Assembly: GCA_013696965.1 (NCBI GenBank)
Contig: JACCXN010000103.1
Span: forward strand, 1 to 14,102
Direction: 5' to 3'
Origin: Bacteroidota bacterium
GTDB taxonomy: Bacteria; Bacteroidota; Bacteroidia; JACCXN01
Length of the DNA: 14,102 nt
Shown here: one piece after another, positions 1 to 8,258 of the stretch
How the letters are laid out: each line of letters opens with the position of its first letter
Numbering within the stretch: position 1 is the first letter of the stretch
Notes under the pieces: generated by a model
What the model was told of the DNA's origin: nothing
The model's input: only the letters and a program-made list of their open reading frames with translations
Database searches by the model: none
Translations under genes and position numbers: made by a program

Positions 1-1441
1 TGTTGTTTATAAAACCAATTTTAAGCAAATCGTCTTTAAATTTTTGTGTAAGGTAGCCGGCCTTGACAGGGTTTGTTTCATTAATGCTTACCGTATCTGA
101 AAAAACACAGCCCATTGCATCTGTTACCTTGTATGTATATGTGCCTGCTCCAAGGCCCGTGAAATTTCCTGAGGTGTTCGTTTGGCCTGCAATGGAATAC
201 ACAAAGGGAGCAGTGCCATTTTGGATTTGGCCTAGTTTAAAAGAACCGTTGTTATCTCCGCAAATGCCATTGGTAACATTAACAGTATCTGGCCTTGGCT
301 CTTTAACAATTACCCGAACAGGCAGAACTTTGGAGCAACTATCGGTACTCCAAATGCGGCAGGTGTAGGTTGTGGTTTTTTGCCCGGCAAATACAGGATT
401 TGGGCAGTTGTAGCAACTTAAATCCTGCTGGGGAAGCCATTCGTAGTTTATACCCCCAGTTGCTGTTAATTGGGCTGTTGTGCCTGAACAGATTGTTGTG
501 TCTTTGTTAACTGTGGCTTCAAAGGATTGGCAAGGGGAGGTATAGGCTAGAAAGAAGTTGAGGTTTATATGAACCCCGGCAGTATTTTGATTAGGCCACT
601 TTTGATGAACAAGTTGAAAATTACAATTTGTACCATAAGAACTTATAAATGAACTTACATCTGCTAATCCATCAGATCCATCCATTGTTGAATTTGGTAA
701 ATCATCATCCAAGCCAAATAACTGATTGTTCTGATAATAGAAATGACCCTTTACCCCACCAACAGTCCAATTACTATTAACATTGTCAGCCAATCCAATA
801 AGACCAATAAAATTGCCATTAAAAAAAACATTTCGCCCATTACCTCCCATTAAATTAGACCGGTCTGTAAAAACAGAGAATCCCACAGGGTTGTTAATAT
901 TTATAGGGTTTAATGAATTGATTGTATAACTCTCTTTTCCAATTAAATTTTGATTATTAAGTAAAATACTGTAATTAGTAAGTTGTAAGGAAGTGTTCTC
1001 ATAAACAATAAACAAACTTACATAATTAAAGATTGCACATGCTGTATTTCCTCCAGAGGGCAATGGTATTGTAACTGGATAATTAGTGACATTTGGATTA
1101 ATATCTGCGGTAATATCTCGAACAAATAAACTAATTGGTGTGGCACAAGCATGAACATGTTCAACAACAATTTTATGATCGAAAATAGTGGTATTGTATG
1201 TGATATTGTTTATTAAAAGATTAACATTCCCGGGAAATCCTTCACTGTAAAAAAACAAGTAAGCTTTTTTAATCGTGCTGCCCGGTTCAATGTAAACATC
1301 AAAGCTTCCACTACCAGCACCCATTCCTGTTGAAAATCCTCCAGCAGTTACCCCCCCCCGAACAATTCCTTGTTCAAAAATTATTTGACAGAATAAGGAA
1401 TTGGTAGTAAGAAAAAATAAAATAGATAAAATCCTTTTCAT
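1..1441 (-). CDS. Secreted Ig-like/SprB-repeat surface protein, 3' end outside window
   Basis: The frame starts at the ATG at 1441 and stays open for 480 codons to the left edge, so the C-terminus is missing. Residues 1-18 form a signal peptide (MKRILSILFF then a polar stretch, with Q19 just after). Residues 20-300 look like a beta-rich secreted domain of unknown family; the segment IKKAYLFFYSEG (57-68) recalls DUF3344-like domains, a tentative comparison. Residues 305-380 are an Ig/PKD-like module (DTTICSG, YEWLP, CYNCPNP, TTTYTC). Residues 385-445 match a SprB repeat (GICGDNNGSF, GTYTYKVTDAMGC). Proteins of this kind in Bacteroidota are usually exported by the type IX system, with a sorting domain at the C-terminus that would lie beyond this window. 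A G9 tract spans codons 28-31. It begins 11 bases after the upstream phosphatase gene, so co-transcription is likely. No Shine-Dalgarno is visible. Confidence 0.85.
   Translation of the reverse strand, partial: MKRILSILFFLTTNSLFCQIIFEQGIVRGGVTAGGFSTGMGAGSGSFDVYIEPGSTIKKAYLFFYSEGFPGNVNLLINNITYNTTIFDHKIVVEHVHACATPISLFVRDITADINPNVTNYPVTIPLPSGGNTACAIFNYVSLFIVYENTSLQLTNYSILLNNQNLIGKESYTINSLNPININNPVGFSVFTDRSNLMGGNGRNVFFNGNFIGLIGLADNVNSNWTVGGVKGHFYYQNNQLFGLDDDLPNSTMDGSDGLADVSSFISSYGTNCNFQLVHQKWPNQNTAGVHINLNFFLAYTSPCQSFEATVNKDTTICSGTTAQLTATGGINYEWLPQQDLSCYNCPNPVFAGQKTTTYTCRIWSTDSCSKVLPVRVIVKEPRPDTVNVTNGICGDNNGSFKLGQIQNGTAPFVYSIAGQTNTSGNFTGLGAGTYTYKVTDAMGCVFSDTVSINETNPVKAGYLTQKFKDDLLKIGFINN
1351..1359 (-). 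repeat. Homopolymer G9 tract in coding sequence (candidate phase-variation tract)
   Basis: Nine C's on the plus strand read as nine G's in codons 28-31 of the surface-protein gene. With nine G's the signal peptide is in frame with the rest of the protein. With eight, a TAA follows the tract at once. With ten, a TAG follows 13 codons after the tract. Long G runs are rare in AT-rich DNA like this, and coding G/C tracts are classic slippage sites. Whether the length really varies cannot be seen from one sequence. Confidence 0.6.
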
Positions 1442-1452
1442 GCCAAAGAAAA

Positions 1453-3726
1453 TTATATTCGCACTCCCATTAAACATACATCATCCACTTGTTCCAGGTT
1501 GCCTTTCCACTGTTTAAAAACATTATTTAATATTTCTTTTTGCTGGGCCATTGATTGTAAATTATTGGCCAAAAGCAATTCTTTTAATTGGGAATACTTG
1601 AATTTCTTTCCCTTTAATCCACCAAACTGATCGGCAAAGCCATCGGTTAACAAATAAATGCTGGTATCTTTTTGTAATTGCAAGCAATGATTGGTAAAAG
1701 GAATAGGGCTTGGATGAAAACCAATGGGTTGTTTGTTCGGTTTTATTTCACTTAGCTGGATATCAAAAATTTCAGATTTTACTACAAATTCAGAGTTGTA
1801 GTTGTTTTGACTGATTATATAAAGTGGATTGTTTGATCCAGACCATTGCAATTCAAAGTTGGATAAATTCAAACAAGCAATGGAAATATCCATACCATCA
1901 TTGCTATCGCCTTGTTTTCCAGCCTGATTTAGTTCTTTAATAATTCTGGTTCTAAGATGGTCTAAAATTTCAGAAGGGGAAATAAAGCGTTCAACACCTG
2001 TTATTTCATTTAAAAAAGCAACACCCAACATACTCATAAAAGCTCCGGGAACACCATGTCCTGTGCAATCTCCGGCAGCAAAATACCAGTAATTGCAAAA
2101 ACCTAAACCTGCTTCTGAAGGAAATTGTTTTTCTAAGGACCAGTAAAAATCCCCGCTAACAATATCTTTAGGTTTAAAAAAAATGAAATGTTCAGGTAAG
2201 TGTTCCGAAACCTGGTCCTCTTCCTTTAAAATTGCATTCTGTATTCGTTTAGCATAATTAATACTGTCAGTTATGTCTTTGTTTTTTTCTGACAATTGTT
2301 GGTATGCTAATTCCACTTGTTGTTTTTGCTGTTCAATAATACCTTTTTGCTTTTGACTGTAACGAAAGCGTGTATAAATAAAACCAGCAAAAATCAACAT
2401 AATGATTAATCCTGCTCCAGTAGCAAAATTCAATACTTTTTGACGCTTTTTCGCTTCTTTTTCAATTGCTATCTTATTTTGATATTCGGCTTCCTTGAGC
2501 ACTTTTTGCTTTTCATTTTCATAATTCATTTGTTGTTTAATAGCGGCCTTTTGTGTTTCTTCATTAAAAATACTATCGCGCATTTTTATTTGAAGTTCAT
2601 ACATGTTGAATGCTTCTTTCCAATTTTTTTGTGCCTTATACACTTTGGAAAGCAATTCAGAAGCATCGGCAATGTTTTTTGGATAGCCTGATTCTTTTGC
2701 TATTTCCAGGGCTTGAGAACCAAAAGTATGCGCTTTTTCTATTTCATTTACTTTCCAGGAAATTAAACCCAGAGAGTTTAGTGATTCAGCAATTCCTTTT
2801 TTGTTTCCTATTTCCTTGTTAATGACAAGACTTTTATTGAAAAAAGCCAAAGCATCAGGAAGCTCATTTTTATTATAATATACCAAACCAATGCTATTAA
2901 GAGAACTGGCTATTCCCCGTTTATCGCCATTTGATTCATCAATTTCCAATGCCTGAAAATAATATTCAAGTGCTTTTTCTTCATTTTTTTTAGCGTAGTA
3001 AATATAACCTATGTTGGTAAGGGTAGCTGCTAATTGTCTATTGTTATTTACTTCCTTCCATATAGCTAAACTTTTATTGTAATTCTCGAGTGCTTTATCT
3101 ATTTCCCCTTGATTTTTATAAATGAGTCCAATATTATTTAAGGCATTGGCTATTCCAGAAAGATGATTTATTTTTTCGAAAACTTTTAATGCTTTCCCAT
3201 AATAATCAAGTGCTTTTACAATTTCGCCCTTGCTTTTATAGATGTATCCTAAATTGAGTAGGGCACTGGCCATTCCATAATTATAGCTCATTCCTTTTTG
3301 CGCATACAAGCTTTTTTGAAAATATCCAAGTGCCTTATTAAGATCGCCATTGTTAAGATTAAAAAAGCCAATATTTGCAAGAGCATCAGCCAATTTTAAT
3401 TTCAATGCTATGAATTCCTCTTTTTTTAAAGTAGATGGATCAGCCAACGCATTTTGGGCAATATTAAACATTAACAGATTGTATTTGGGCCACAAATTAT
3501 CATCCATGCATTGTTCAACAATAGCCCCTAACAGGTTTAGTTTTATGGTATCGTGTTTCGCTTTATGGAAAAGAGGAAGCAAGGAATCTAAAATTGCTTT
3601 ATCATGTAAAGGCAATTCATTGTAATTAACCGAATCTACCAAAAAATATTCCCTACCCTGTTGATTCGCATTTATATCAATAAAAAAGAAAGAAAACAGT
3701 ATAGAAAACAGAAAGCCTTTGTTCAT
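1453..3726 (-). CDS. TPR sensor with SpoIIE-type serine phosphatase domain (paralogue 1)
   Basis: This 757-residue membrane protein probably converts a periplasmic signal into dephosphorylation of a cytoplasmic partner. Order of parts: signal peptide (1-20), seven TPR-like repeats at an exact 40-residue spacing starting near 111, 151, 191, 231, 271, 311 and 351, a charged coiled coil (385-430), one transmembrane helix (about 431-451), a second coiled coil (452-480), a linker reading EKNKDITDSINYAKRIQ (480-496), and a SpoIIE/PP2C domain (513-757). The metal-binding acidic residues of the family are in place: D526 (SGDFYW), D553 (DCTGHG), D695 (LTDGFAD) and D748-D749 near the end. The phosphatase is therefore expected to be active. 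The substrate is unknown, since no STAS or anti-sigma gene is nearby. It follows the paralogue at 3901-5931 by 174 bases and may share its transcript; no promoter match was found in that gap. Confidence 0.88.
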   Translation of the reverse strand: MNKGFLFSILFSFFFIDINANQQGREYFLVDSVNYNELPLHDKAILDSLLPLFHKAKHDTIKLNLLGAIVEQCMDDNLWPKYNLLMFNIAQNALADPSTLKKEEFIALKLKLADALANIGFFNLNNGDLNKALGYFQKSLYAQKGMSYNYGMASALLNLGYIYKSKGEIVKALDYYGKALKVFEKINHLSGIANALNNIGLIYKNQGEIDKALENYNKSLAIWKEVNNNRQLAATLTNIGYIYYAKKNEEKALEYYFQALEIDESNGDKRGIASSLNSIGLVYYNKNELPDALAFFNKSLVINKEIGNKKGIAESLNSLGLISWKVNEIEKAHTFGSQALEIAKESGYPKNIADASELLSKVYKAQKNWKEAFNMYELQIKMRDSIFNEETQKAAIKQQMNYENEKQKVLKEAEYQNKIAIEKEAKKRQKVLNFATGAGLIIMLIFAGFIYTRFRYSQKQKGIIEQQKQQVELAYQQLSEKNKDITDSINYAKRIQNAILKEEDQVSEHLPEHFIFFKPKDIVSGDFYWSLEKQFPSEAGLGFCNYWYFAAGDCTGHGVPGAFMSMLGVAFLNEITGVERFISPSEILDHLRTRIIKELNQAGKQGDSNDGMDISIACLNLSNFELQWSGSNNPLYIISQNNYNSEFVVKSEIFDIQLSEIKPNKQPIGFHPSPIPFTNHCLQLQKDTSIYLLTDGFADQFGGLKGKKFKYSQLKELLLANNLQSMAQQKEILNNVFKQWKGNLEQVDDVCLMGVRI

Positions 3727-3900
3727 GGTAACAAGTATACTGATTTTTTTAAATGCATGAATATTGAATGCAACAAAATGATAAAAAATTATTCAAAAAA
3801 TTTACAATACCTACTTTTAAGTATATAAACACGATTCCAAATAGGGTGAATTACCTAAATCTATTAAAACTTTTTTCTTAAAAAACAAGGAATAAACAAA

Positions 3901-5931
3901 TCAAACTTTTACTCCAATAATGCAAACATCATCTATTTGTTCCAGGCTTCCCTTCCACTTATCAAAAACACTATTTAATATTTCCTTTTGCTCTACCATT
4001 GATTTAAAATTATGCTCCAATAAAATTTTTTTTAATTGTGCGTATTTAAATTTCTTGCCCTTTGGACCTCCGAATTGATCAGCAAAACCATCTGTTAAAA
4101 GATATATACTGCTGTCTTTTTCCAGCTGAAAACAATGATTTGTAAATGGAGATGGATTAGGATGAAAACCAATGGGTTGTTTGTCTGGTTTTATTTCACT
4201 TAGTTTCAAATCTTTATATTCAATGTTGGATGTAAAGTCCGGGATGCTTAAATTTATATTGGCACCCTCTTTTTCGTTCTCTTTTTTCTCAGCAATTAGG
4301 TAAAGTGGATTGTTAGCTCCAGCCCAATGGAGTTCCTTTGTCAGAAGATCAAGCCTAATTATGGAAATATCCATACCATCTTTACTTTCGCCTTCTTTTC
4401 CATGTTGATTCAATTCTTTTACAATTTTATCCCTTAATTTATTCAGAATTTCAGCAGGGCTCAAAAGTTGTTCAATACTTGTAATTTCATTTAAAAAAGC
4501 AATTCCCAACATGCTCATCATAGCCCCTGGCACTCCATGGCCTGTACAATCAGATGCAGCAAGGTACAAGTATCCGTTTTTCTCCAAACACCAATAAAAA
4601 TCTCCTGATAAAATATCTTTTGGTTTATACAAAATGAAATGAGGAGGCAAATCCCCTGAAATATGTTCTTCTTCCTGTAATAATGCTTCCTGAATTCGTT
4701 TTGCATAATTAATACTATCTGTAATATCCTTGTTTTTTTCCTCAATGTTATAATAGGCTTTCTTGAGCTCTTTATTTGCCCTATGTCTTTGCCTGTTTTC
4801 CTTGAAAATTACAACAGCCAAAACCATAACTATTACCAATCCTATTATAAAGGCGTAAATAATAATTCGTTTTTTATTTAATTCCAATCCTTGCAATTCT
4901 TTTTCTTTAGTTAAAACAGTAATTTCCTGTTGCTTTTTATCACTTTCATATTTTTGTTGAAGTTCTGTAAACCTCTTTTTTACATTTTCATCCAAAAGAC
5001 TGTCTTTACTTTGACCATACAGCACATGGTATTTATATGCTTTTTCAAAATCCTTTGTTTTAGAATAAATATCAGAGAGCGTTACATAATTATAATAAAC
5101 CGAAGTAAGGTCATTAATCTCCCTGGCTGTGATAAGGCTGCGTTGACAATAATCAATTGCAACAGAATAATTTCCTAAATCAGTATAAAGTATTCCAAGG
5201 TTATTTAAAGTCATGGATTTATTAAAAGGATCACTATATTGTTCGAAAAGCTGTAAGGCCATTTTATAATAATAAATGGCAGATTTTAAATCAGATTTAT
5301 GCCAGTAAACAGTCCCGATATTATTTAATGTACCGGCAATTGCTGGATAGTCCTCCAATAATTGTTCAATTTCAAGACTCTTCTTATGCATTTCAATGGC
5401 CTTATCCAATTTGTTTTCTTTATTGAAAATAATTCCCATGTTGCTGTAAATGGAAGCAATACCCTTTTTGTTATCCAATAAAAGTTGAATTTCAAGTGCT
5501 TTTTCATAAAATTCCATCGCTTTTTTAAGATTGCCTTGATTTTTATAAATAATGCCAAGATTATTGTAATTGTTGGCGATATAATGCTTATCCCCTATAG
5601 TTTCTGCAATTTCAAGGCTTTTTATATGGTAATTTAAAGATTGATCGATTTTACCGACTATTCTATTCAAAACCCCGAGTAGAAATAAACTTTTTATCTG
5701 GCCTGAAATGAAATGATTTTTTTGTGCTAAAACCAGAGCCTGCGTGGTTAATTTAATGGCAGTTTCAGGTTGATGTTCTGCCAGATCCTGACCAATTTTA
5801 TTTAATTCTATTATTTGAATTGTATCGTGTAAGGTTTTTAATTTTTGACAAAGGGAATCGCTGTCAAAAGCAAAAGAGTTTTGTATTAAAATCAAAAGGA
5901 AAAAAGAAAATAATTTAAGCTTAATTTTCAT
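3901..5931 (-). CDS. TPR sensor with SpoIIE-type serine phosphatase domain (paralogue 2)
   Basis: This 676-residue protein has the same plan as its downstream neighbour but about 80 fewer residues, mostly in the N-terminal and TPR part. Residues 1-21 form a signal peptide. TPR-like repeats of about 40 residues run from about 40 to 300 (for example NNLGIIYKNQGNLKKAMEFY from 123). A coiled coil covers 310-352, a transmembrane helix 355-377, and the shared linker EKNKDITDSINYAKRIQ is at 398-414. The SpoIIE/PP2C domain (430-676) keeps D444 (SGDFYW), D461 (DCTGHG), D614 (LTDGFAD) and D667-D668. A lysine- and glutamate-rich insert (548-556) lies between NNPLYLI and the KPDKQPIGF motif, a stretch that also varies in the other copy. 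Tandem duplication followed by divergence is the simplest origin. Its signal and substrate are unknown. A candidate promoter lies about 130 bases upstream. Confidence 0.88.
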   Translation of the reverse strand: MKIKLKLFSFFLLILIQNSFAFDSDSLCQKLKTLHDTIQIIELNKIGQDLAEHQPETAIKLTTQALVLAQKNHFISGQIKSLFLLGVLNRIVGKIDQSLNYHIKSLEIAETIGDKHYIANNYNNLGIIYKNQGNLKKAMEFYEKALEIQLLLDNKKGIASIYSNMGIIFNKENKLDKAIEMHKKSLEIEQLLEDYPAIAGTLNNIGTVYWHKSDLKSAIYYYKMALQLFEQYSDPFNKSMTLNNLGILYTDLGNYSVAIDYCQRSLITAREINDLTSVYYNYVTLSDIYSKTKDFEKAYKYHVLYGQSKDSLLDENVKKRFTELQQKYESDKKQQEITVLTKEKELQGLELNKKRIIIYAFIIGLVIVMVLAVVIFKENRQRHRANKELKKAYYNIEEKNKDITDSINYAKRIQEALLQEEEHISGDLPPHFILYKPKDILSGDFYWCLEKNGYLYLAASDCTGHGVPGAMMSMLGIAFLNEITSIEQLLSPAEILNKLRDKIVKELNQHGKEGESKDGMDISIIRLDLLTKELHWAGANNPLYLIAEKKENEKEGANINLSIPDFTSNIEYKDLKLSEIKPDKQPIGFHPNPSPFTNHCFQLEKDSSIYLLTDGFADQFGGPKGKKFKYAQLKKILLEHNFKSMVEQKEILNSVFDKWKGSLEQIDDVCIIGVKV

Positions 5932-6060
5932 TTAATAATATGCATTTGATCGATTGAAAGTATTAAAAAAAAAATCGGATATGCTTTTTTTAATACAAGG
6001 TTTTTTAAATTCATCCTGTCAAATTATCTTCTCATGGATATTTTAATGGGTATCATTGTT

Positions 6061-6092
6061 CAAATATAGTATTAAATATTATTTTTCTTCAA
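6061..6092 (-). promoter_or_regulatory. Candidate promoter for the TPR/SpoIIE gene pair
   Basis: The minus strand reads TATATTTG at 6068-6061, an exact match to the Bacteroidota -7 element TAnnTTTG. A TTG lies 21 bases further upstream (6092-6090), against the usual 19. The predicted leader to the ATG at 5931 is about 120 bases, which is long, so this is a moderate call. The rest of the 272-base gap, shared with the divergent Nudix gene, shows no clear plus-strand promoter. Confidence 0.4.
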
Positions 6093-6203
6093 TCCTTTAT
6101 TTGAAATTTATTAAGAAAATTTCCAATGAATACAATCCTTGTGAAATATTATTTAATAAAGAAATAAAGCGATGTTTAAGAAATTAAATGTTAAATTTAT
6201 TCT

Positions 6204-6782
6204 ATGCAAAAAAGAAGGTATGAGCATATAGAATACGATGGTTTTTTGAAAATTGAAAAAGCCCAAATTGAACATATTGATAAGTTAGGTAAATCACATT
6301 TATATTCAAGAGAACGCTTAATTTATGAAGATGCGGTTGCAGTATTTATAGTGAACAAGGACAGTGGAAATGTTGTTTTAGCAAAGCAATTTCGATATGC
6401 TATTTCTGATAAAATAAACGAACCACTATTGGAAATTATAGCAGGAAAGGTTTCTCCAGGCGAAGATCCTAAGGAAACGGTTTTGCGTGAGGCCAAGGAA
6501 GAATGCGGTTATCAAATAGAAAGTGAAAAGCTGGACTTTATAACTTATATTTTTGCATCTCCGGGCTATTCTACTGAAAGAATATTTTTGTATTATGCCG
6601 AAGTATCAAATGAGGATAAAGTAAGTGATGGTGGTGGCCTGGAAGAGGAAAATGAATTTATAGAAGTTATTGAAATGCCATTACCTGAATTTATGAAACG
6701 TATTGATAAAGGAGAAATCCATGATTCTAAAACTTTGGTAAGTGCTATGTGGGTAATGATTCATAAGATTCAGGCAATATAA
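6204..6782 (+). CDS. Nudix hydrolase, ADP-ribose pyrophosphatase-like
   Basis: This 192-residue protein is predicted to split a nucleoside diphosphate sugar into a nucleotide and a sugar phosphate, using Mg2+, in the cytoplasm. The Nudix box GX5EX7REX2EEXG is complete from G81 to G102: E87, R95-E96 and E99-E100 are all present, as REAKEECG shows. The segment FASPGYSTER (117-126) after the box is typical of ADP-ribose pyrophosphatases. The GGG followed by acidic residues (143-149) and the ending also resemble GDP-mannose pyrophosphatase NudK, so ADP-ribose is favoured over GDP-mannose but not proved. The length (about 190) is normal for both. The gene stands alone on the plus strand, converges with the HU gene and ends five bases before a strong hairpin terminator. 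No Shine-Dalgarno precedes the ATG. Confidence 0.87.
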   Translation: MQKRRYEHIEYDGFLKIEKAQIEHIDKLGKSHLYSRERLIYEDAVAVFIVNKDSGNVVLAKQFRYAISDKINEPLLEIIAGKVSPGEDPKETVLREAKEECGYQIESEKLDFITYIFASPGYSTERIFLYYAEVSNEDKVSDGGGLEEENEFIEVIEMPLPEFMKRIDKGEIHDSKTLVSAMWVMIHKIQAI

Positions 6783-6786
6783 AACA

Positions 6787-6814
6787 AAAAATCCCGGCTA
6801 TTGCCGGGATTTTT
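6787..6814. terminator. Two-way rho-independent terminator between Nudix and HU genes
   Basis: A perfect 12-bp stem (6787-6798 with 6803-6814) closes on a TATT loop. The core ATCCCGGC/GCCGGGAT is flanked by an A run on one side and a T run on the other, so it works in both directions. It lies 4 bases after the Nudix stop and 19 bases after the HU stop. Confidence 0.9.
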
Positions 6815-6833
6815 CACAAAAAAGCATCCTCAA

Positions 6834-7106
6834 TTATTTTACTTTTCCTGCTAATTCTGTTCCAGCTTTAAATTTCACTACTTTTTTAGCAGCAATTTTA
6901 ATAGCTTTTCCAGTTTGAGGATTTCTTCCAGTTCTTGCAGCTCTTTTAGCAACTGAGAAAGAACCAAAACCTACTAAAGCAACTCTGTCACCTTTTTTCA
7001 AAGATTTTGAAGTTGCAGTTACAAATGCATCTAATGCTTTTTTTGCATCAACTTTTGTTAATTTGGCTTCAGCAGCCATAGCGTCAATTAATTCAGCTTT
7101 GTTCAT
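6834..7106 (-). CDS. hup: HU family DNA-binding protein
   Basis: This 90-residue protein is the usual HU length. HU dimers bind and bend DNA without strong sequence preference and help organise the nucleoid. The family signature region is clear: [20 protein letters not shown] runs from 46 to 65. P63 is in the NPQTGK tip, where the arm proline of HU/IHF wedges into the minor groove. The N-terminal dimerisation helices ([11 protein letters not shown] and the alanine-rich stretch to residue 36) and the basic C-terminal half are intact. A well-formed promoter lies 49-78 bases upstream and a strong terminator follows, so it is transcribed alone. Whether it is the only HU copy cannot be judged here, and IHF is unlikely given the plain HU signature. 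Confidence 0.95.
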   Translation of the reverse strand: MNKAELIDAMAAEAKLTKVDAKKALDAFVTATSKSLKKGDRVALVGFGSFSVAKRAARTGRNPQTGKAIKIAAKKVVKFKAGTELAGKVK

Positions 7107-7154
7107 TGTTAATAAATTAGGTTAAACATTAAAATGTAAACTATAAAACTGGAA

Positions 7155-7184
7155 CAAATATAGACCAAATTACAGAAATGTCAA
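7155..7184 (-). promoter_or_regulatory. Promoter of the HU gene
   Basis: On the minus strand TTG (7184-7182), then exactly 19 bases, then TATATTTG (7162-7155). This matches the Bacteroidota primary sigma consensus TTG-N19-TAnnTTTG at every fixed position. The predicted leader is about 40 bases, with no Shine-Dalgarno, as is common in this phylum. Confidence 0.7.
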
Positions 7185-7248
7185 GTCTTTGTATAAAAAT
7201 ATTGAAAATAAGTGATTAAAAGCAGCAATTCAATTGTGTTTAATTGGT

Positions 7249-8202
7249 TTATAAGGCCTTTTTAATGCTGTTAATATTAAAACCTCTTAAAAACTCAACC
7301 GTATTCATTCTTTTTTTTCCTGCCAGTTGCAAATCTGTAAGATTGATAAAACCATCTTTTGCGGCAATTTTAAAAAATGTCTTCCCATCACTATGAATAG
7401 TGCCTGGCGTTTGTTCCTCTGAGGATTCAAAGGTTGAGAAAAATATTTTCAGTTGTACAATTTTACCATCCCCTGATCCTAGCTCCGTAAAGGCACATGG
7501 ATAAGGACTAAGGCCACTTATTTTATTGTGGATTGTTCTACTTTTTTCATTCCAGTTTATTTTGCAATCCTCCTTAAAAATTTTGGGTGCATGCTTTATC
7601 TGCTCTTCTTTTAGAATTTCCATTTGTTTGGTTTGTGGAAAATCATTTCGTTCGATTGCTTTCACAGTTTTCAAAACTAAATGAGCACCCAGGTTCATTA
7701 ATCTATCATGCAGTTCTCCTGCCGTCTCACGTTCAGCAATTTCAATTTTTTCCTGGAAAATAATATCTCCGGTATCAATTTCATGTTGAAGAAAAAAGGT
7801 TGTAACACCTGTTTGTTTTTCCCCGTTTATTAAAACCCAGTTAATTGGAGCTGCTCCCCTGTAATGGGGTAATAAGGAAGCATGTAAATTAAGTGTTCCA
7901 AAAGCAGGCATATTCCAAACTACTTCAGGAAGCATCCTGAATGCAACCACCACTTGCAAGTCTGCTTTTAAATCACGCAATTGTTTAAGGAAATCCTCAT
8001 TTTTTAGTTTATCGGGTTGCAAAATATTTAGCCCCTTTTGAACAGCATATTTTTTCACTGCCGATTCCTGTATTTCTCTTCCCCTTCCAGCAGGTTTATC
8101 CGGAGCAGTAATAACCCCAACAATGGTAAAACCGTTTTCAATCAAAATATCAAGGGAAGCTACCGCGAAATCAGGAGTACCCATAAAAACTATTCTTAAC
8201 AT
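7249..8202 (-). CDS. fmt: Methionyl-tRNA formyltransferase
   Basis: This 317-residue enzyme transfers a formyl group from 10-formyltetrahydrofolate to Met-tRNA(fMet), preparing it for initiation. The N-terminal Rossmann-like domain begins MLRIVFMGTPDFA. The catalytic triad aligns with E. coli N106/H108/D144 as N105, H107 (in NLHASLLPHYRGAAP) and D143 (in EIDTGDI). The C-terminal tRNA-binding domain covers about 205-317. The length matches the E. coli enzyme (315). It follows the RlmI-like gene by 56 bases with no promoter match between them, so the two may share a transcript. The usual bacterial partner gene, def (peptide deformylase), is not in this window. Confidence 0.95.
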   Translation of the reverse strand: MLRIVFMGTPDFAVASLDILIENGFTIVGVITAPDKPAGRGREIQESAVKKYAVQKGLNILQPDKLKNEDFLKQLRDLKADLQVVVAFRMLPEVVWNMPAFGTLNLHASLLPHYRGAAPINWVLINGEKQTGVTTFFLQHEIDTGDIIFQEKIEIAERETAGELHDRLMNLGAHLVLKTVKAIERNDFPQTKQMEILKEEQIKHAPKIFKEDCKINWNEKSRTIHNKISGLSPYPCAFTELGSGDGKIVQLKIFFSTFESSEEQTPGTIHSDGKTFFKIAAKDGFINLTDLQLAGKKRMNTVEFLRGFNINSIKKAL

Positions 8203-8258
8203 ATCAGCGCTTTAATTTTTTCATTCGTTCTTCTTTGATTTGATGGTGGTAAAAAAAA

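Noticed and set aside
63-368. A 101-codon plus-strand frame in the left part
   Set aside because: It lies antisense to the SprB-repeat gene, whose frame is open across all 480 codons with recognisable modules. The plus-strand product has no recognisable features.
2440-2822. Plus-strand frames rich in F, L and I
   Set aside because: They are antisense to the coiled-coil and TPR region of the phosphatase gene. The hydrophobic make-up comes from reading lysine- and glutamate-rich codons backwards.
3727-3900. A separate promoter or terminator between the two TPR/SpoIIE genes
   Set aside because: No TAnnTTTG match was found on the minus strand. The only hairpin candidate is A/T-only (TTTTTT with AAAAAA), too weak to call.
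1453-5931. Regular 120-base periodicity that might suggest a CRISPR-like or satellite array
   Set aside because: The period is 40 codons and matches TPR units. The copies are diverged at DNA level and there are no identical repeats with unique spacers.
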